Source: Nitrospira sp. (GTDB lineage Bacteria; Nitrospirota; Nitrospiria; Nitrospirales; Nitrospiraceae). From it: 49,950 nt of DNA. The stretch covers positions 1-49,950 of the forward strand of contig JAFEBH010000015.1 of the NCBI GenBank assembly GCA_018242765.1. Direction: 5' to 3'. The position numbers and the translations under genes are program-made. Positions within the stretch are counted from its first letter, which is position 1. Every line of letters starts with the position of its first letter. Positions 8,645-16,877 of this stretch are shown one piece after another. The notes under the pieces were generated by a model. It ran no database searches. It saw only the letters and a program-made list of their open reading frames with translations, and was not told where the DNA came from.

Positions 8645-10372
8645 ATGTCACGTAGTTTTGCCCGACCCGCGCTGACTGAGGTTTTAGTGAGTCAGGGTGT
8701 GCTTTCCAAGCACAAGGTGGAGGATACGCTTTGCCGTGTGAAGGGAGTACCGGCCGCCTTAGGGAAGGCATTGGTTGAGGATGGACTTCTGACGGAAGAC
8801 CAGCTCGCCCAGGCGTTGGCCGATCAATATGGGCTTCGGTACGATCCATTGACGAACGTTCGCGTCGATCCTCAATACTATGAGTCCATCTCGATCAAAT
8901 GGATGCAGCGTGTTCCTTTTGTGCCTCTGCGCGAGCAGGCCGGAGTGTTGACGATTGCCGTGGCAGAACCCCAAAACCTGCTTGGATTGGACGAGCTGGA
9001 ATTGCTGATTGGAAAACCGTTGGAGCTCGTTGTCAGCTCTCGAAGCGCCATCATGGCTGCCCTGGAGCGCAGTGAGGGGTCAAGCCAAATACTCCGCGAG
9101 TTCGAAGCGGAATATCGATCGGTCTTGGTCAAGGAAGATGAGCGAGGGGAAGAGATCTTTGCTCCGGATCATGTTGGAGAAGATCAGAGCCCGACGGTCA
9201 AGCTGCTCGACTCAATCCTCCTGAACGCCATGCAACGTCGAGCGAGCGACATCCATATCGAGGCGGCCGACCGTACGACCAACGTCAAATTGCGTGTCGA
9301 CGGGATTCTGGTTCCGGCGATGGAGCCGTTGGATATTCGGTTGCATGCTCCCCTCGTGTCTCGTCTGAAGGTCATGTCAGAGCTCGACATTGCGGAGCGC
9401 CGTGTTCCTCAGGATGGAAGTTTTCGGATGAGACTGGATCGCAAAACAGTCGATTTTCGTGTGTCCATCTTGCCCAGTGTGTTCGGGGAATCCGTGGTGA
9501 TCAGAATACTGGATCGAGATTCCATTGCGACCGGCGTCTCAGACTTGAAGCTTGAGCGCCTTGGGTTCAATCCGGAAGATCTGAAGCGATTTCGAAAATC
9601 GATCACACGTCCGCACGGCATGGTGTTGGTGACCGGACCGACTGGAAGTGGGAAGACGACGACTCTGTATGCCGCGATCTCGGAAATGAATACCCTGGAA
9701 GACAAGCTGATCACGATCGAAGATCCGGTCGAATACCAGCTGTCGGGTGTGGTGCAAATTCCGGTCAATGAAAAGAAGGGGCTGACGTTTGCCCGAGGTC
9801 TTCGATCCGTTCTCCGTCATGATCCGGATAAGATCATGGTCGGCGAGATTCGAGATGCCGAGACTGCGCAGATCGCGATCCAGTCTGCCTTGACAGGGCA
9901 TCTGGTCCTGACGACGGTTCACGCCAACAACGTCTTCGATGTGATCGGACGGTTCGCATCAATGGGAATCGACGCCTACAATTTTCTGGCCGCGCTCAAC
10001 TGTGTGCTGGCTCAACGACTGGTTCGAATCCTGTGCCCGTCATGCCGGACTCCGGTGAAAGCGCAGCAAGCGCTGATTGAGGAGTCAGGGTTGGACTATG
10101 TCCAGTACAAGGACACGTTGTTTTACGAAGGAACAGGTTGTCCGCAATGTCATGGGACCGGATACCGAGGGCGAAAATGCATCACCGAATTTCTGGATTT
10201 GACGGATGAGATCAAGGAAATGATTCATGCAGAACGACCGCTCTCGGAAATCAGATATCGAGCGGTTACCGATGGAATGATCACCCTTCGGCAGTCGGCT
10301 CTCAAGAAGGTCTTGGATGGCGAGACATCACTCCGCGAGATCAACCGTGTTACGTTCAGTGAGGAAGGCTAG
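8645..10372 (+). CDS. gspE: GspE/PilB-type secretion ATPase
   Basis: Cytoplasmic hexameric ATPase driving pseudopilus extension. ATG at 8645 has CGGAGG 7 nt upstream. Residues about 10-150 form a GspE N-terminal/MshEN-like domain. The catalytic part has RRASDIHIEA, Walker A GPTGSGKTTT (331-340), the Asp box ITIEDPVEYQ, a Walker B region (IMVGEIRDAETAQIA) and the His box (LTGHLVLTTVHANN). A zinc-binding CPSC...CPQCHG tetracysteine motif lies near the C-terminus, as in GspE/PilB. No catalytic residue is missing. The length of 575 aa is normal. Confidence 0.95.
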   Translation: MSRSFARPALTEVLVSQGVLSKHKVEDTLCRVKGVPAALGKALVEDGLLTEDQLAQALADQYGLRYDPLTNVRVDPQYYESISIKWMQRVPFVPLREQAGVLTIAVAEPQNLLGLDELELLIGKPLELVVSSRSAIMAALERSEGSSQILREFEAEYRSVLVKEDERGEEIFAPDHVGEDQSPTVKLLDSILLNAMQRRASDIHIEAADRTTNVKLRVDGILVPAMEPLDIRLHAPLVSRLKVMSELDIAERRVPQDGSFRMRLDRKTVDFRVSILPSVFGESVVIRILDRDSIATGVSDLKLERLGFNPEDLKRFRKSITRPHGMVLVTGPTGSGKTTTLYAAISEMNTLEDKLITIEDPVEYQLSGVVQIPVNEKKGLTFARGLRSVLRHDPDKIMVGEIRDAETAQIAIQSALTGHLVLTTVHANNVFDVIGRFASMGIDAYNFLAALNCVLAQRLVRILCPSCRTPVKAQQALIEESGLDYVQYKDTLFYEGTGCPQCHGTGYRGRKCITEFLDLTDEIKEMIHAERPLSEIRYRAVTDGMITLRQSALKKVLDGETSLREINRVTFSEEG

Positions 10373-10376
10373 TGAG

Positions 10377-11372
10377 ATGTGGAACTGGGTCAAGAGCCGG
10401 CCATCATGCTGCTTGAAATTTGGTACTGACTCGCTCGGATGGGCAGTGCGTGAGAGAAATTGGTGTGGGCGTCTTCATCAGAAATGTTTCATATCCACTC
10501 TTCCAGTAGGAGCGGTGAAGCCTTCGCCGACAACGGACAATCTGACACACCCGTCGACATTGGCTCCGCAGATTTGTGCCTTAGCCGGACTAGAAGAGAA
10601 GCACCGCATTGGGAAAGGGGCTCTCTTGTCCGAGCTTCCTCGGCGCATTGGGGTCTTGCTTCCTGACACAGCAGTGCGAACGGTGGTCCTCCACCTCGAC
10701 CAGGTTCCGACTCGACATGAGGAGCGCGAGGCGTTGATTCGGTGGAGGTTGGGGCAAGAACAGATTTTCCCACTGAATAACGCGAAGGTCATGTCGCAGG
10801 TGTTCGACAATCAGGCGGAAGGTTCGGAGCGTAGGTACACGGTCCTCGCGGTGGCCGTTCAAGAGTCTATCCTCAGACAATACGAATCACTCTGTGAATC
10901 TGTTGGCTTGATTCCCTTCGAGGTGGGGATCACCAGTTTGCAGCTGGTGAATCTCTGGAAGAGGGTTTCACGGGGAGGGGGTTGGCTCCATCACGACGTG
11001 CTATGGATGACGCTCATCGATCGCTCGCTGACGATGATGGTCTTTCAATGCGGGCAGATCGTGTTTTACCGCTGTAAGCTGCTGGGGGTGGATGCCTCAG
11101 AGGTCCTGGCCACAGACGATTTGCTGAACAGGGTTCTTGACGAATGCCGTGCCTCTCTCGAGGTCTGTCAACAACAGCATCCTGCTCTTGATATTCATCA
11201 TGCGGTGATCTGTGGCGACGAGGAGATCGCCTCGTTACAAGCCGAGCTTCATGGACAACTTCAGCTCGTTGTCCACCAGTTCGGTTGGAAATCGATTGAG
11301 CAGTTTGGATGGGGGGCGAGAGGGAGTCAGCAGGGTATGGCCTCATTGGCCGCACTAGCAGGGGTCGTATAG
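10377..11372 (+). CDS. pilM: PilM/GspL-like cytoplasmic actin-fold protein
   Basis: Start ATG at 10377, four bases after the gspE stop. The frame extends further upstream inside gspE but the coupled ATG gives the usual N-terminus. PilM-type features: an early LKFGTDSLGWAV strand-turn, RIGVLLPDTAVRTVVLHLDQVP, EREALIRWRLGQE and a late DECRASLEVCQQQHP segment. PilM (or the cytoplasmic half of GspL) is a cytoplasmic ring protein linking the ATPase to the membrane proteins encoded next (PilN- and PilO-like). Sequence similarity is modest, so family assignment rests partly on the gene order. Confidence 0.75.
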   Translation: MWNWVKSRPSCCLKFGTDSLGWAVRERNWCGRLHQKCFISTLPVGAVKPSPTTDNLTHPSTLAPQICALAGLEEKHRIGKGALLSELPRRIGVLLPDTAVRTVVLHLDQVPTRHEEREALIRWRLGQEQIFPLNNAKVMSQVFDNQAEGSERRYTVLAVAVQESILRQYESLCESVGLIPFEVGITSLQLVNLWKRVSRGGGWLHHDVLWMTLIDRSLTMMVFQCGQIVFYRCKLLGVDASEVLATDDLLNRVLDECRASLEVCQQQHPALDIHHAVICGDEEIASLQAELHGQLQLVVHQFGWKSIEQFGWGARGSQQGMASLAALAGVV

Positions 11373-11373
11373 C

Positions 11374-12003
11374 ATGGCGGTAAAGAGGGTGTGGACCAGC
11401 CGGTTCAGTCAATGGCTTGTGCAGATTCGATCACTGAGCCGTTCCGATCTGCAGTTTGAGATCAACGTATCTAGCCGGTATCGGGTAGGGGTGGCATCCT
11501 GTCGGATATGGTTGATCAGCGGGTGTGTTGGACTGCTTGTGAGCGTTGCTTGGAACATCTGGCAAGGAGTCTTGATCTATGAGGAGAGTCAGGTCATTGC
11601 AGCTGAACTAGAACGAGTTCGTCAAATGGATCAGGCGGTGATAGCGGAATGCAGAAAAGAGGGGATTGATCTGTCTGCAGGCGCGTTGAAGCGATTGTCG
11701 TCCGAGGTTGACCTGGCGAATCAGCTGCTTGAGAAACGAACATTTTCTTGGACCACGTTTTTGACGGAATTGGAACGGACGATTCCGCCTCGCCTCGTGC
11801 TTACGAGCGTTCGCCTTGATCAGTCTAGTAAGACGGTTCAACTCACCGGGACTGCGGTGAGCTTGGAGGACATCACGGCCTTTACGGTCGGACTCCACAA
11901 TCATGCCACGTTCAAGAATCCAGTCTTGGCTCAACATCGCGTCGGATCGAACGGGCTGGTAGAGTTCGATGTGTCGGTACGATACCGGCAAACCGGAGTG
12001 TGA
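11374..12003 (+). CDS. pilN: PilN-like inner-membrane assembly protein
   Basis: Bitopic membrane protein: a basic N-terminal tail of ~43 residues, one membrane helix (about 44-62), a periplasmic coiled coil, then a ferredoxin-like domain with FSWTTFLTELERTIPPRLVLTSVRL and VQLTGTA, which match the PilN/GspL C-terminal pattern. PilN usually binds PilM through the cytoplasmic tail and pairs with PilO in the periplasm. It starts one nucleotide after the pilM-like stop. The cytoplasmic tail is longer than in typical PilN and no clear PilM-binding INLLP motif is seen. Confidence 0.78.
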   Translation: MAVKRVWTSRFSQWLVQIRSLSRSDLQFEINVSSRYRVGVASCRIWLISGCVGLLVSVAWNIWQGVLIYEESQVIAAELERVRQMDQAVIAECRKEGIDLSAGALKRLSSEVDLANQLLEKRTFSWTTFLTELERTIPPRLVLTSVRLDQSSKTVQLTGTAVSLEDITAFTVGLHNHATFKNPVLAQHRVGSNGLVEFDVSVRYRQTGV

Positions 12004-12006
12004 AGA

Positions 12007-12579
12007 ATGAGAACGCGTCTGATTGCCGTGTTGCAACACCCCGTTGCTTTGTTGTTTCCATGGGGCGGCATCGTGCTGGGCCTTTTCGTGGTGTTGATCG
12101 TCGTGCAGCATCTGTGGCTGGCGGATCTCCAAACCAAACGACAAGACCTTGAGGCAGAATGGGTCACTGTACGGCAGGCATTGATGCATCACCGAGAAGC
12201 AAGGAATGCCATGAAAGATCTGACTCGAGTATGGACATTGCTTCCTGGTGAGCGAGACTTTGGTTCGTTGGCGTTGGGGATCTCGGATGAGGCAAAGCGT
12301 GAAGGGGTGCTACTTCCGGCGCTGTCCTACAAGACCGAGCCTACCACCGTCGCCCATACGACCAAAGGATTGCTACAGGGGGCGATGAGTGGGCGGTACG
12401 AGGATCTCCGACGATTCATTCATGACCTGGAGACTGCGGATGAGCTGTTGTTCATTGAAGATATGGTGTTAAATAGAAGTGGAAGCCCACAGGGCGATGC
12501 GCTCACCTCTACCATCAAAATAGCCACCTACCTGAGAGCAGATCATGAAAAACCAGGTCCACAGGAGGCGAGCCACTAG
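12007..12579 (+). CDS. pilO: PilO-like inner-membrane assembly protein
   Basis: One N-terminal membrane helix (about 17-37), a coiled coil (LADLQTKRQDLEAEW...), then a compact domain containing LLPGERDFGSLALGISDEAKREGV, YKTEPT and FIHDLETADELLFIEDM, the arrangement of PilO/GspM ferredoxin-like domains. The start is 3 nt after the pilN-like stop. It would form the periplasmic heterodimer with the upstream protein. Confidence 0.75.
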   Translation: MRTRLIAVLQHPVALLFPWGGIVLGLFVVLIVVQHLWLADLQTKRQDLEAEWVTVRQALMHHREARNAMKDLTRVWTLLPGERDFGSLALGISDEAKREGVLLPALSYKTEPTTVAHTTKGLLQGAMSGRYEDLRRFIHDLETADELLFIEDMVLNRSGSPQGDALTSTIKIATYLRADHEKPGPQEASH

Positions 12580-12581
12580 CC

Positions 12582-13169
12582 ATGGATGCGAAGCAGAAAG
12601 CGCTGGTCGCTGGTTCGCTGGTTCTGGTATGGGCAGGGTTGGCGGTGTCGCAGTGGAACCTGCTCGAAGAGCCGGTGCGTGTTCCGCTGACGAATATCAC
12701 AGGTCCTGCAATAGGAGGTCGTCAGTCGGAAGGAAGAGGGGGGGGCTTGCAGGTCAATCTGAGGTTGCTCGGGGCTACGGTAGCGCAACGTGATGCTCCG
12801 TACACAATGCCTCGTAACATTTTCACAATGACCTCTGTTGACGGGGGATCGCCTCCGAATTCTGATCGAGGTGTTGTTCAGGTGGAAGAGGTTCCTTTCA
12901 CGGAGCCTCCTGCGGAACAGGGGGGCGTTGTGGAGTCGGGTCAGCTCAGGTATCTGGGGTTCCTGCGCATGGGGGAAGGGCCACAGCGTCATAAGCCTAT
13001 GGCGGTCATCCGCAAGGATGACGATCTCTTAGTACTCAAGGCTGGTGATCACATAGACGGCCGTTTCATGCTGAAAAAAATCACCCCCGATAGCGTGACG
13101 TTACGAGATTCTGGCGCACAGGTAGAGCACACGGTTGTGCTATCGGAAGAGGCAGAGGTTCAGGAGTGA
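12582..13169 (+). CDS. PilP/GspC-like periplasmic connector
   Basis: Membrane-anchored protein of 195 residues: helix about 6-23, a proline- and glycine-rich low-complexity stretch, then a C-terminal domain (LRYLGFLRMGEGPQRHKPMAVI, DDLLVLKAGDHIDGRFMLKKI, VTLRDSG) that resembles the HR/PilP domain linking the inner-membrane platform to the secretin. It starts 2 nt after the pilO-like gene. It carries a membrane helix rather than a PilP lipobox, so it sits between PilP and GspC in type. Confidence 0.65.
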   Translation: MDAKQKALVAGSLVLVWAGLAVSQWNLLEEPVRVPLTNITGPAIGGRQSEGRGGGLQVNLRLLGATVAQRDAPYTMPRNIFTMTSVDGGSPPNSDRGVVQVEEVPFTEPPAEQGGVVESGQLRYLGFLRMGEGPQRHKPMAVIRKDDDLLVLKAGDHIDGRFMLKKITPDSVTLRDSGAQVEHTVVLSEEAEVQE

Positions 13170-13176
13170 CCCAAGG

Positions 13177-13719
13177 ATGCGGCGTCCTGCAGCATGGTTA
13201 CGAAAGACTGAGGCTGGGTTTTCGTACCTGATGGTCATGATGGCCGTGACCCTTATGGGGCTTCTGACGACTGTCGCAGCGAAGCAATGGCAGACGATGG
13301 TACAACGGGAGCTTGAGCTGGACTTGCTGGGTAAGGGGATAGAGATTCAATCCGCACTGGCCTTGTACTCAGCGGCGGCAAAGGCAGGAAGGGTTACACA
13401 GGGCGAGGTCTATCCTCAAACGTTGGCTGAGCTGATACGGGCTCCCAAACCGTTTCTCAGAAAAGTGTATCTCGATCCGCTGGGCCACAGCGAATGGGAA
13501 CTCGTACGGGCCCCGACGGGCGGGATCATGGGGGTCAGGAGCAAGAGCAAGCTCAGACCCATCAAACAGAACAACTTTCCATCGGCGGTTCGGCATTTTC
13601 AGGACAAACAGACGCACTATGATTGGGTCTTTCAACATCCCAATCCCTCTCAGCCGGGAGCTTTGGGAACAGCCATCCCTCCTGGTGCGGGACCGGGGCG
13701 CGAACTCTCAGCGAAATAG
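13177..13719 (+). CDS. Pseudopilin lacking the +5 glutamate
   Basis: ATG at 13177 with AGGAG about 9 nt upstream; it starts 7 nt after the preceding gene and closes the operon. The leader ends TEAG (G14), followed by F-S-Y-L-M and a hydrophobic helix, so it has a prepilin-peptidase site but methionine in place of glutamate at +5. In type II systems the tip subunit GspK is the classic E5-lacking pseudopilin; E5 normally contacts the N-terminus of the preceding subunit. The C-terminal part (YPQTLAELI, VYLDPLG, EWELVRAPTGGIMGVRSKS) resembles GspG-like bodies rather than GspK, and 180 residues is short for GspK. A tip or minor subunit role is inferred. Confidence 0.75.
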   Translation: MRRPAAWLRKTEAGFSYLMVMMAVTLMGLLTTVAAKQWQTMVQRELELDLLGKGIEIQSALALYSAAAKAGRVTQGEVYPQTLAELIRAPKPFLRKVYLDPLGHSEWELVRAPTGGIMGVRSKSKLRPIKQNNFPSAVRHFQDKQTHYDWVFQHPNPSQPGALGTAIPPGAGPGRELSAK

Positions 13720-14260
13720 CCAGTTATTGACCATTGCAGTGTCGGAACGAATCTTTCGACTTCAACTCTCCTCCTGACGATCCATCAGTTTCAATCTTGA
13801 AGGCCCATCAATGAGGCTCTGGTTTCTGATTGCTCCGGTCTTCGACTGGCCTCGCAGCCCTTGTCCACGACATAGGAGCGAAGAAAACCTGCACCAGCCG
13901 CATCAGATTCCGATGAGCGAACAGCGTCGGCATGGACTCGGTGGGGTTCATCGTGTTGTCGTTCCTTTCTATGGGACATCTTGCTTCCCCCACGTGCCAC
14001 ACGCGCAGGATGAGGTCGTGAACCGTCTGCCGGCGTATCGGTTCAAGACAATCAGGGCAATCATGATCTGGAGAGACTCAGCAGCATCAGATGAACTAAG
14101 ACGGTATTTCGGTTGCATTGAAGACGGCGAGATGCCATTCTGTGAGGCAGACTTAGTATTTGCTACGGCGGCACTCGCATAGGTATAACCATAGGTTACT
14201 GAGTCTGAACGTGTGGATCGTCTCTTGTGCCTGTGGGGAATGGGTCGCAGCGTAGGAGGA
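13720..14260. other. Intergenic region, no confident gene
   Basis: A 123-codon plus-strand frame (13811-14182) exists, but it lacks a ribosome site and its first half has an odd composition (many Cys, His, Pro, Trp). Its C-terminal half looks more protein-like, so a decayed gene remnant is possible. No terminator-like hairpin with a T-run is seen after the secretion operon. Confidence 0.4.
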
Positions 14261-14269
14261 ATGGAAGGC

Positions 14270-15280
14270 ATGCGGATATTGATTACAGGTGGGGCGGGAT
14301 TTTTAGGGAGTCATTTGGCCGAATCTCTCGTGGCCCAAGGGCATCATGTCATCAGTATGGACAATCTCAGTACCGGCAAAGTGGAGAACATCGCGCATTT
14401 GATGGGGAATGAGCTGTTTTCGTTCGTGAAGTACAATGTCTGTGACTATGTGCACGTCGAAGGACAGTTGGATGCGGTGATGCATTTTGCCTCTCCTGCG
14501 AGTCCTCAAGATTATCTCGACATGCCGATTGCGACCATGAAGGTCGGCGGATTGGGAACGCATAAAGCCTTGGGGTTGGCGAAAGAAAAAGGGGCCAGAT
14601 TTCTCTTGGCCAGTACCTCAGAAGTCTACGGGGATCCTCTGGTTAATCCGCAACCTGAGTCCTATTGGGGGAACGTCAATCCCATTAGCCCACGGGGCGT
14701 CTATGATGAAGCCAAGCGTTTTGCCGAGGCGATGACCATGGCCTATCATCGCTACCATGGCCTCGACACCAGAATCGTCAGGATTTTTAATACATTCGGT
14801 CCAAGGATGAGACCGAATGATGGCCGCGTCGTCTCGAATTTCATCGTGCAAGCTCTTCAGGGGAAGCCGCTCACTGTGTACGGTGACGGCCTGCAGACCA
14901 GAAGTTTTTGCTATGTCGATGATTTAGTACGTGGCATCATTGCCCTCCTCCTTGTGGACTCCGACAAAACGGTTGAGCAGAGAACCGACCGGAACTCGTT
15001 TTTCACGAAGCAAGAGTCCTCACAAGTCAGCAGTGTTCATGATCCTGTCAATATCGGGAATCCAAAGGAACTGACGGTGCTGGAGATCGCTAAAGATATT
15101 CTGAAGTTAACGCGCTCATCCAGCCACATTACCCACCATTCGTTGCCGGCCGACGATCCGAAGGTGAGACGACCGGATATTACTCGGGCGAAGATGTTTC
15201 TGAAGTGGGAACCTCAGGTCGAGCTTGAGGATGCGTTAATGAAAACCATCCGATACTTTCAAAAGGCCTTGGCCGGTTGA
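14270..15280 (+). CDS. UDP-glucuronate decarboxylase-like SDR epimerase (UXS family)
   Basis: Extended short-chain dehydrogenase acting on a UDP-sugar; the best family match is UDP-xylose synthase, which decarboxylates UDP-glucuronate. ATG at 14270 has AGGAGG ending 10 nt upstream and starts directly at the NAD-binding strand ([13 protein letters not shown], residues 1-13). Other signatures are TSEVYGDP, the catalytic YDEAKR (YxxxK), [21 protein letters not shown] and [15 protein letters not shown], all typical of UXS. A ~25-residue insert rich in Gln/Ser/Asp precedes PVNIGNP, where other members are shorter. It would use the product of a UDP-sugar dehydrogenase, so a pathway link with the gene at 1763 is possible but only if that enzyme makes UDP-glucuronate. 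Confidence 0.85.
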   Translation: MRILITGGAGFLGSHLAESLVAQGHHVISMDNLSTGKVENIAHLMGNELFSFVKYNVCDYVHVEGQLDAVMHFASPASPQDYLDMPIATMKVGGLGTHKALGLAKEKGARFLLASTSEVYGDPLVNPQPESYWGNVNPISPRGVYDEAKRFAEAMTMAYHRYHGLDTRIVRIFNTFGPRMRPNDGRVVSNFIVQALQGKPLTVYGDGLQTRSFCYVDDLVRGIIALLLVDSDKTVEQRTDRNSFFTKQESSQVSSVHDPVNIGNPKELTVLEIAKDILKLTRSSSHITHHSLPADDPKVRRPDITRAKMFLKWEPQVELEDALMKTIRYFQKALAG

Positions 15281-15287
15281 TAACAAG

Positions 15288-15326
15288 CTCTATCGAGGCC
15301 CCCGATGCCTTGATAACTTGATAGAG
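15288..15326. terminator. Hairpin after the epimerase gene
   Basis: CTCTATC (15288-15294) pairs with GATAGAG (15320-15326), with an inner AGGC/GCCT pairing. It lies 7 nt after the stop codon. There is no T-run, so intrinsic termination is uncertain. Confidence 0.3.
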
Positions 15327-15502
15327 AACGACTTGAACAGAAGAGCCCGTAGGATGGTCAAGGCGTCAAGCAAGACTGCACCAAGTGCATCTGCCTGCCT
15401 CAGGTAGAGATTCGGTCGAGCGGACTATTTCAACATTCTGTTAAGTTAGCAGATATCTAATGGGCTGAAGGCCTTCTCAGGCATCGCACTGTTGTCGAAC
15501 CC

Positions 15503-15532
15503 TTGACCTGTTTCTTCTCCACGCGGTATTGT
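15503..15532 (+). promoter_or_regulatory. Predicted sigma70 promoter of proA
   Basis: TTGACC (15503-15508), 18-nt spacer, TATTGT (15527-15532), 34 nt before the likely proA start. Confidence 0.5.
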
Positions 15533-15566
15533 CTCAATCCTCAAGTGTCAGTCACCGGTGAGAACT

Positions 15567-16877
15567 ATGGAAGCGCTGAGTCAATCCGTTTCGGAACCAG
15601 ATAGTGAAGAATCGAAACCGTTGCCTACGGTGGACTATGTCGTTGACCTGGTGTCCAAGGCGAAGCAGGCAGCCAGACGATTGGCATCGCTACCGACGTC
15701 GACGAAGAATCAAGCGCTCCTGGCTATGGCCGATGCGTTGGAAGCGAAATCAGACGACGTGATGAGGGCGAATGAACGAGATCTCGAGGCCTTTGGGACG
15801 GCCAATGACAAGAAGGCCGTGGCGGATCGCCTGCGGCTGACCGACAAGCGGATCAAGGAAATGGCGACGGGGATTCGGGAGGTGGCGCAGTTGCCCGACC
15901 CTGTGGGGATGATGTCTGCTATGTGGACAAGACCCAACGGAATGCAGGTGGGTCGGGTCCGTGTGCCGATCGGGGTGATCGGGATCATTTATGAGTCGCG
16001 TCCGAATGTGACCGCTGATTCGGCTGCACTCTGTCTCAAATCGGGTAATGTCTGTGTGTTGAGAGGCGGCAGCGAAGCGATTCATTCCAATACGGCCATC
16101 GCAACCATTTTGTCCGACGCGGCGCAAAAAGCCGGTGTCCCTTCGGGTGCGATCACGTTTGTCGACCGTGCCGACCGTGAGGTGGTGCCGGTTTTGCTCA
16201 AGCAGGATCAGTGCATCGACTTGATCATTCCCCGTGGCGGTGAATCGTTGATGAAACTCATTGCGGAACACTCGACCATCCCCGTAGTCAAGCATGATGC
16301 GGGTGTGTGCCATATCTATGTCGATGCGGCAGCCGATCTCGCCATGGCGGAAGCCATTTGCCTCAATGCGAAAGTGCAGCGGCCGTCAACCTGTAATGCC
16401 ATGGAAACACTGTTGGTTCACCAGTCGATTGCACGGACATTCTTGCCGACACTGGCGGCCGGCCTCCGGGCAGCCCATGTGGAAATTCTAGGTTGCCCCA
16501 AGACCTGTCAATTGATCCCGGAGGCCAAACCGGCCGGCGAGAAGGATTACGGGAAAGAATTTCTGGATTTTGTCTTAGCCGTGAAGGTCGTCAAGAACAT
16601 GGATGAAGCGATGGAGCACATCGCGCAGTACGGCTCGCGACATACCGAAGCCATCGTGACGTCGGATTATGGGCGTTCCATGCGCTTCCTCAAAGAGGTG
16701 GATGCCAGCGCGGTGCTGGTGAATGCCTCCACGCGCCTCAATGACGGATATCAATTCGGTCTCGGAGCCGAGATCGGAATCAGCACGTCGCGGATTCACG
16801 CACGGGGCCCGATGGGGCTAGAAGAGCTGACCTGCTCAAAGTTCATGGTGCTGGGGAGCGGCCAACTCCGCGAGTGA
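15567..16877 (+). CDS. proA: Gamma-glutamyl phosphate reductase
   Basis: Second step of proline synthesis: NADPH-dependent reduction of glutamate 5-phosphate to the semialdehyde in the cytoplasm. Aldehyde dehydrogenase-fold hallmarks: GVIGIIYESRPNVTADSAALCLKSGN, LRGGSEA, IIPRGGESL, the catalytic cysteine in QRPSTCNAMETLLV, and the C-terminal VNASTRLNDGYQFGLGAEIGISTSR...GPMGLEELTC signature. ATG at 15567 is chosen; a GTG three codons upstream is possible. The ~436 residues include an N-terminal extension of about 20 over common ProA. The next gene's ATG abuts the TGA stop, so the two are probably co-transcribed. Confidence 0.97.
   Translation: MEALSQSVSEPDSEESKPLPTVDYVVDLVSKAKQAARRLASLPTSTKNQALLAMADALEAKSDDVMRANERDLEAFGTANDKKAVADRLRLTDKRIKEMATGIREVAQLPDPVGMMSAMWTRPNGMQVGRVRVPIGVIGIIYESRPNVTADSAALCLKSGNVCVLRGGSEAIHSNTAIATILSDAAQKAGVPSGAITFVDRADREVVPVLLKQDQCIDLIIPRGGESLMKLIAEHSTIPVVKHDAGVCHIYVDAAADLAMAEAICLNAKVQRPSTCNAMETLLVHQSIARTFLPTLAAGLRAAHVEILGCPKTCQLIPEAKPAGEKDYGKEFLDFVLAVKVVKNMDEAMEHIAQYGSRHTEAIVTSDYGRSMRFLKEVDASAVLVNASTRLNDGYQFGLGAEIGISTSRIHARGPMGLEELTCSKFMVLGSGQLRE

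Noticed and set aside
10019..10031. GGTTCGAATCC, identical to a tRNA T-arm core.
   Set aside because: It lies inside gspE in frame (LVRIL), with no acceptor, D or anticodon stems around it.
13811..14182. 123-codon frame after the secretion operon.
   Set aside because: No ribosome site, unusual composition in the first half and no recognisable motif; kept only as a possible remnant.
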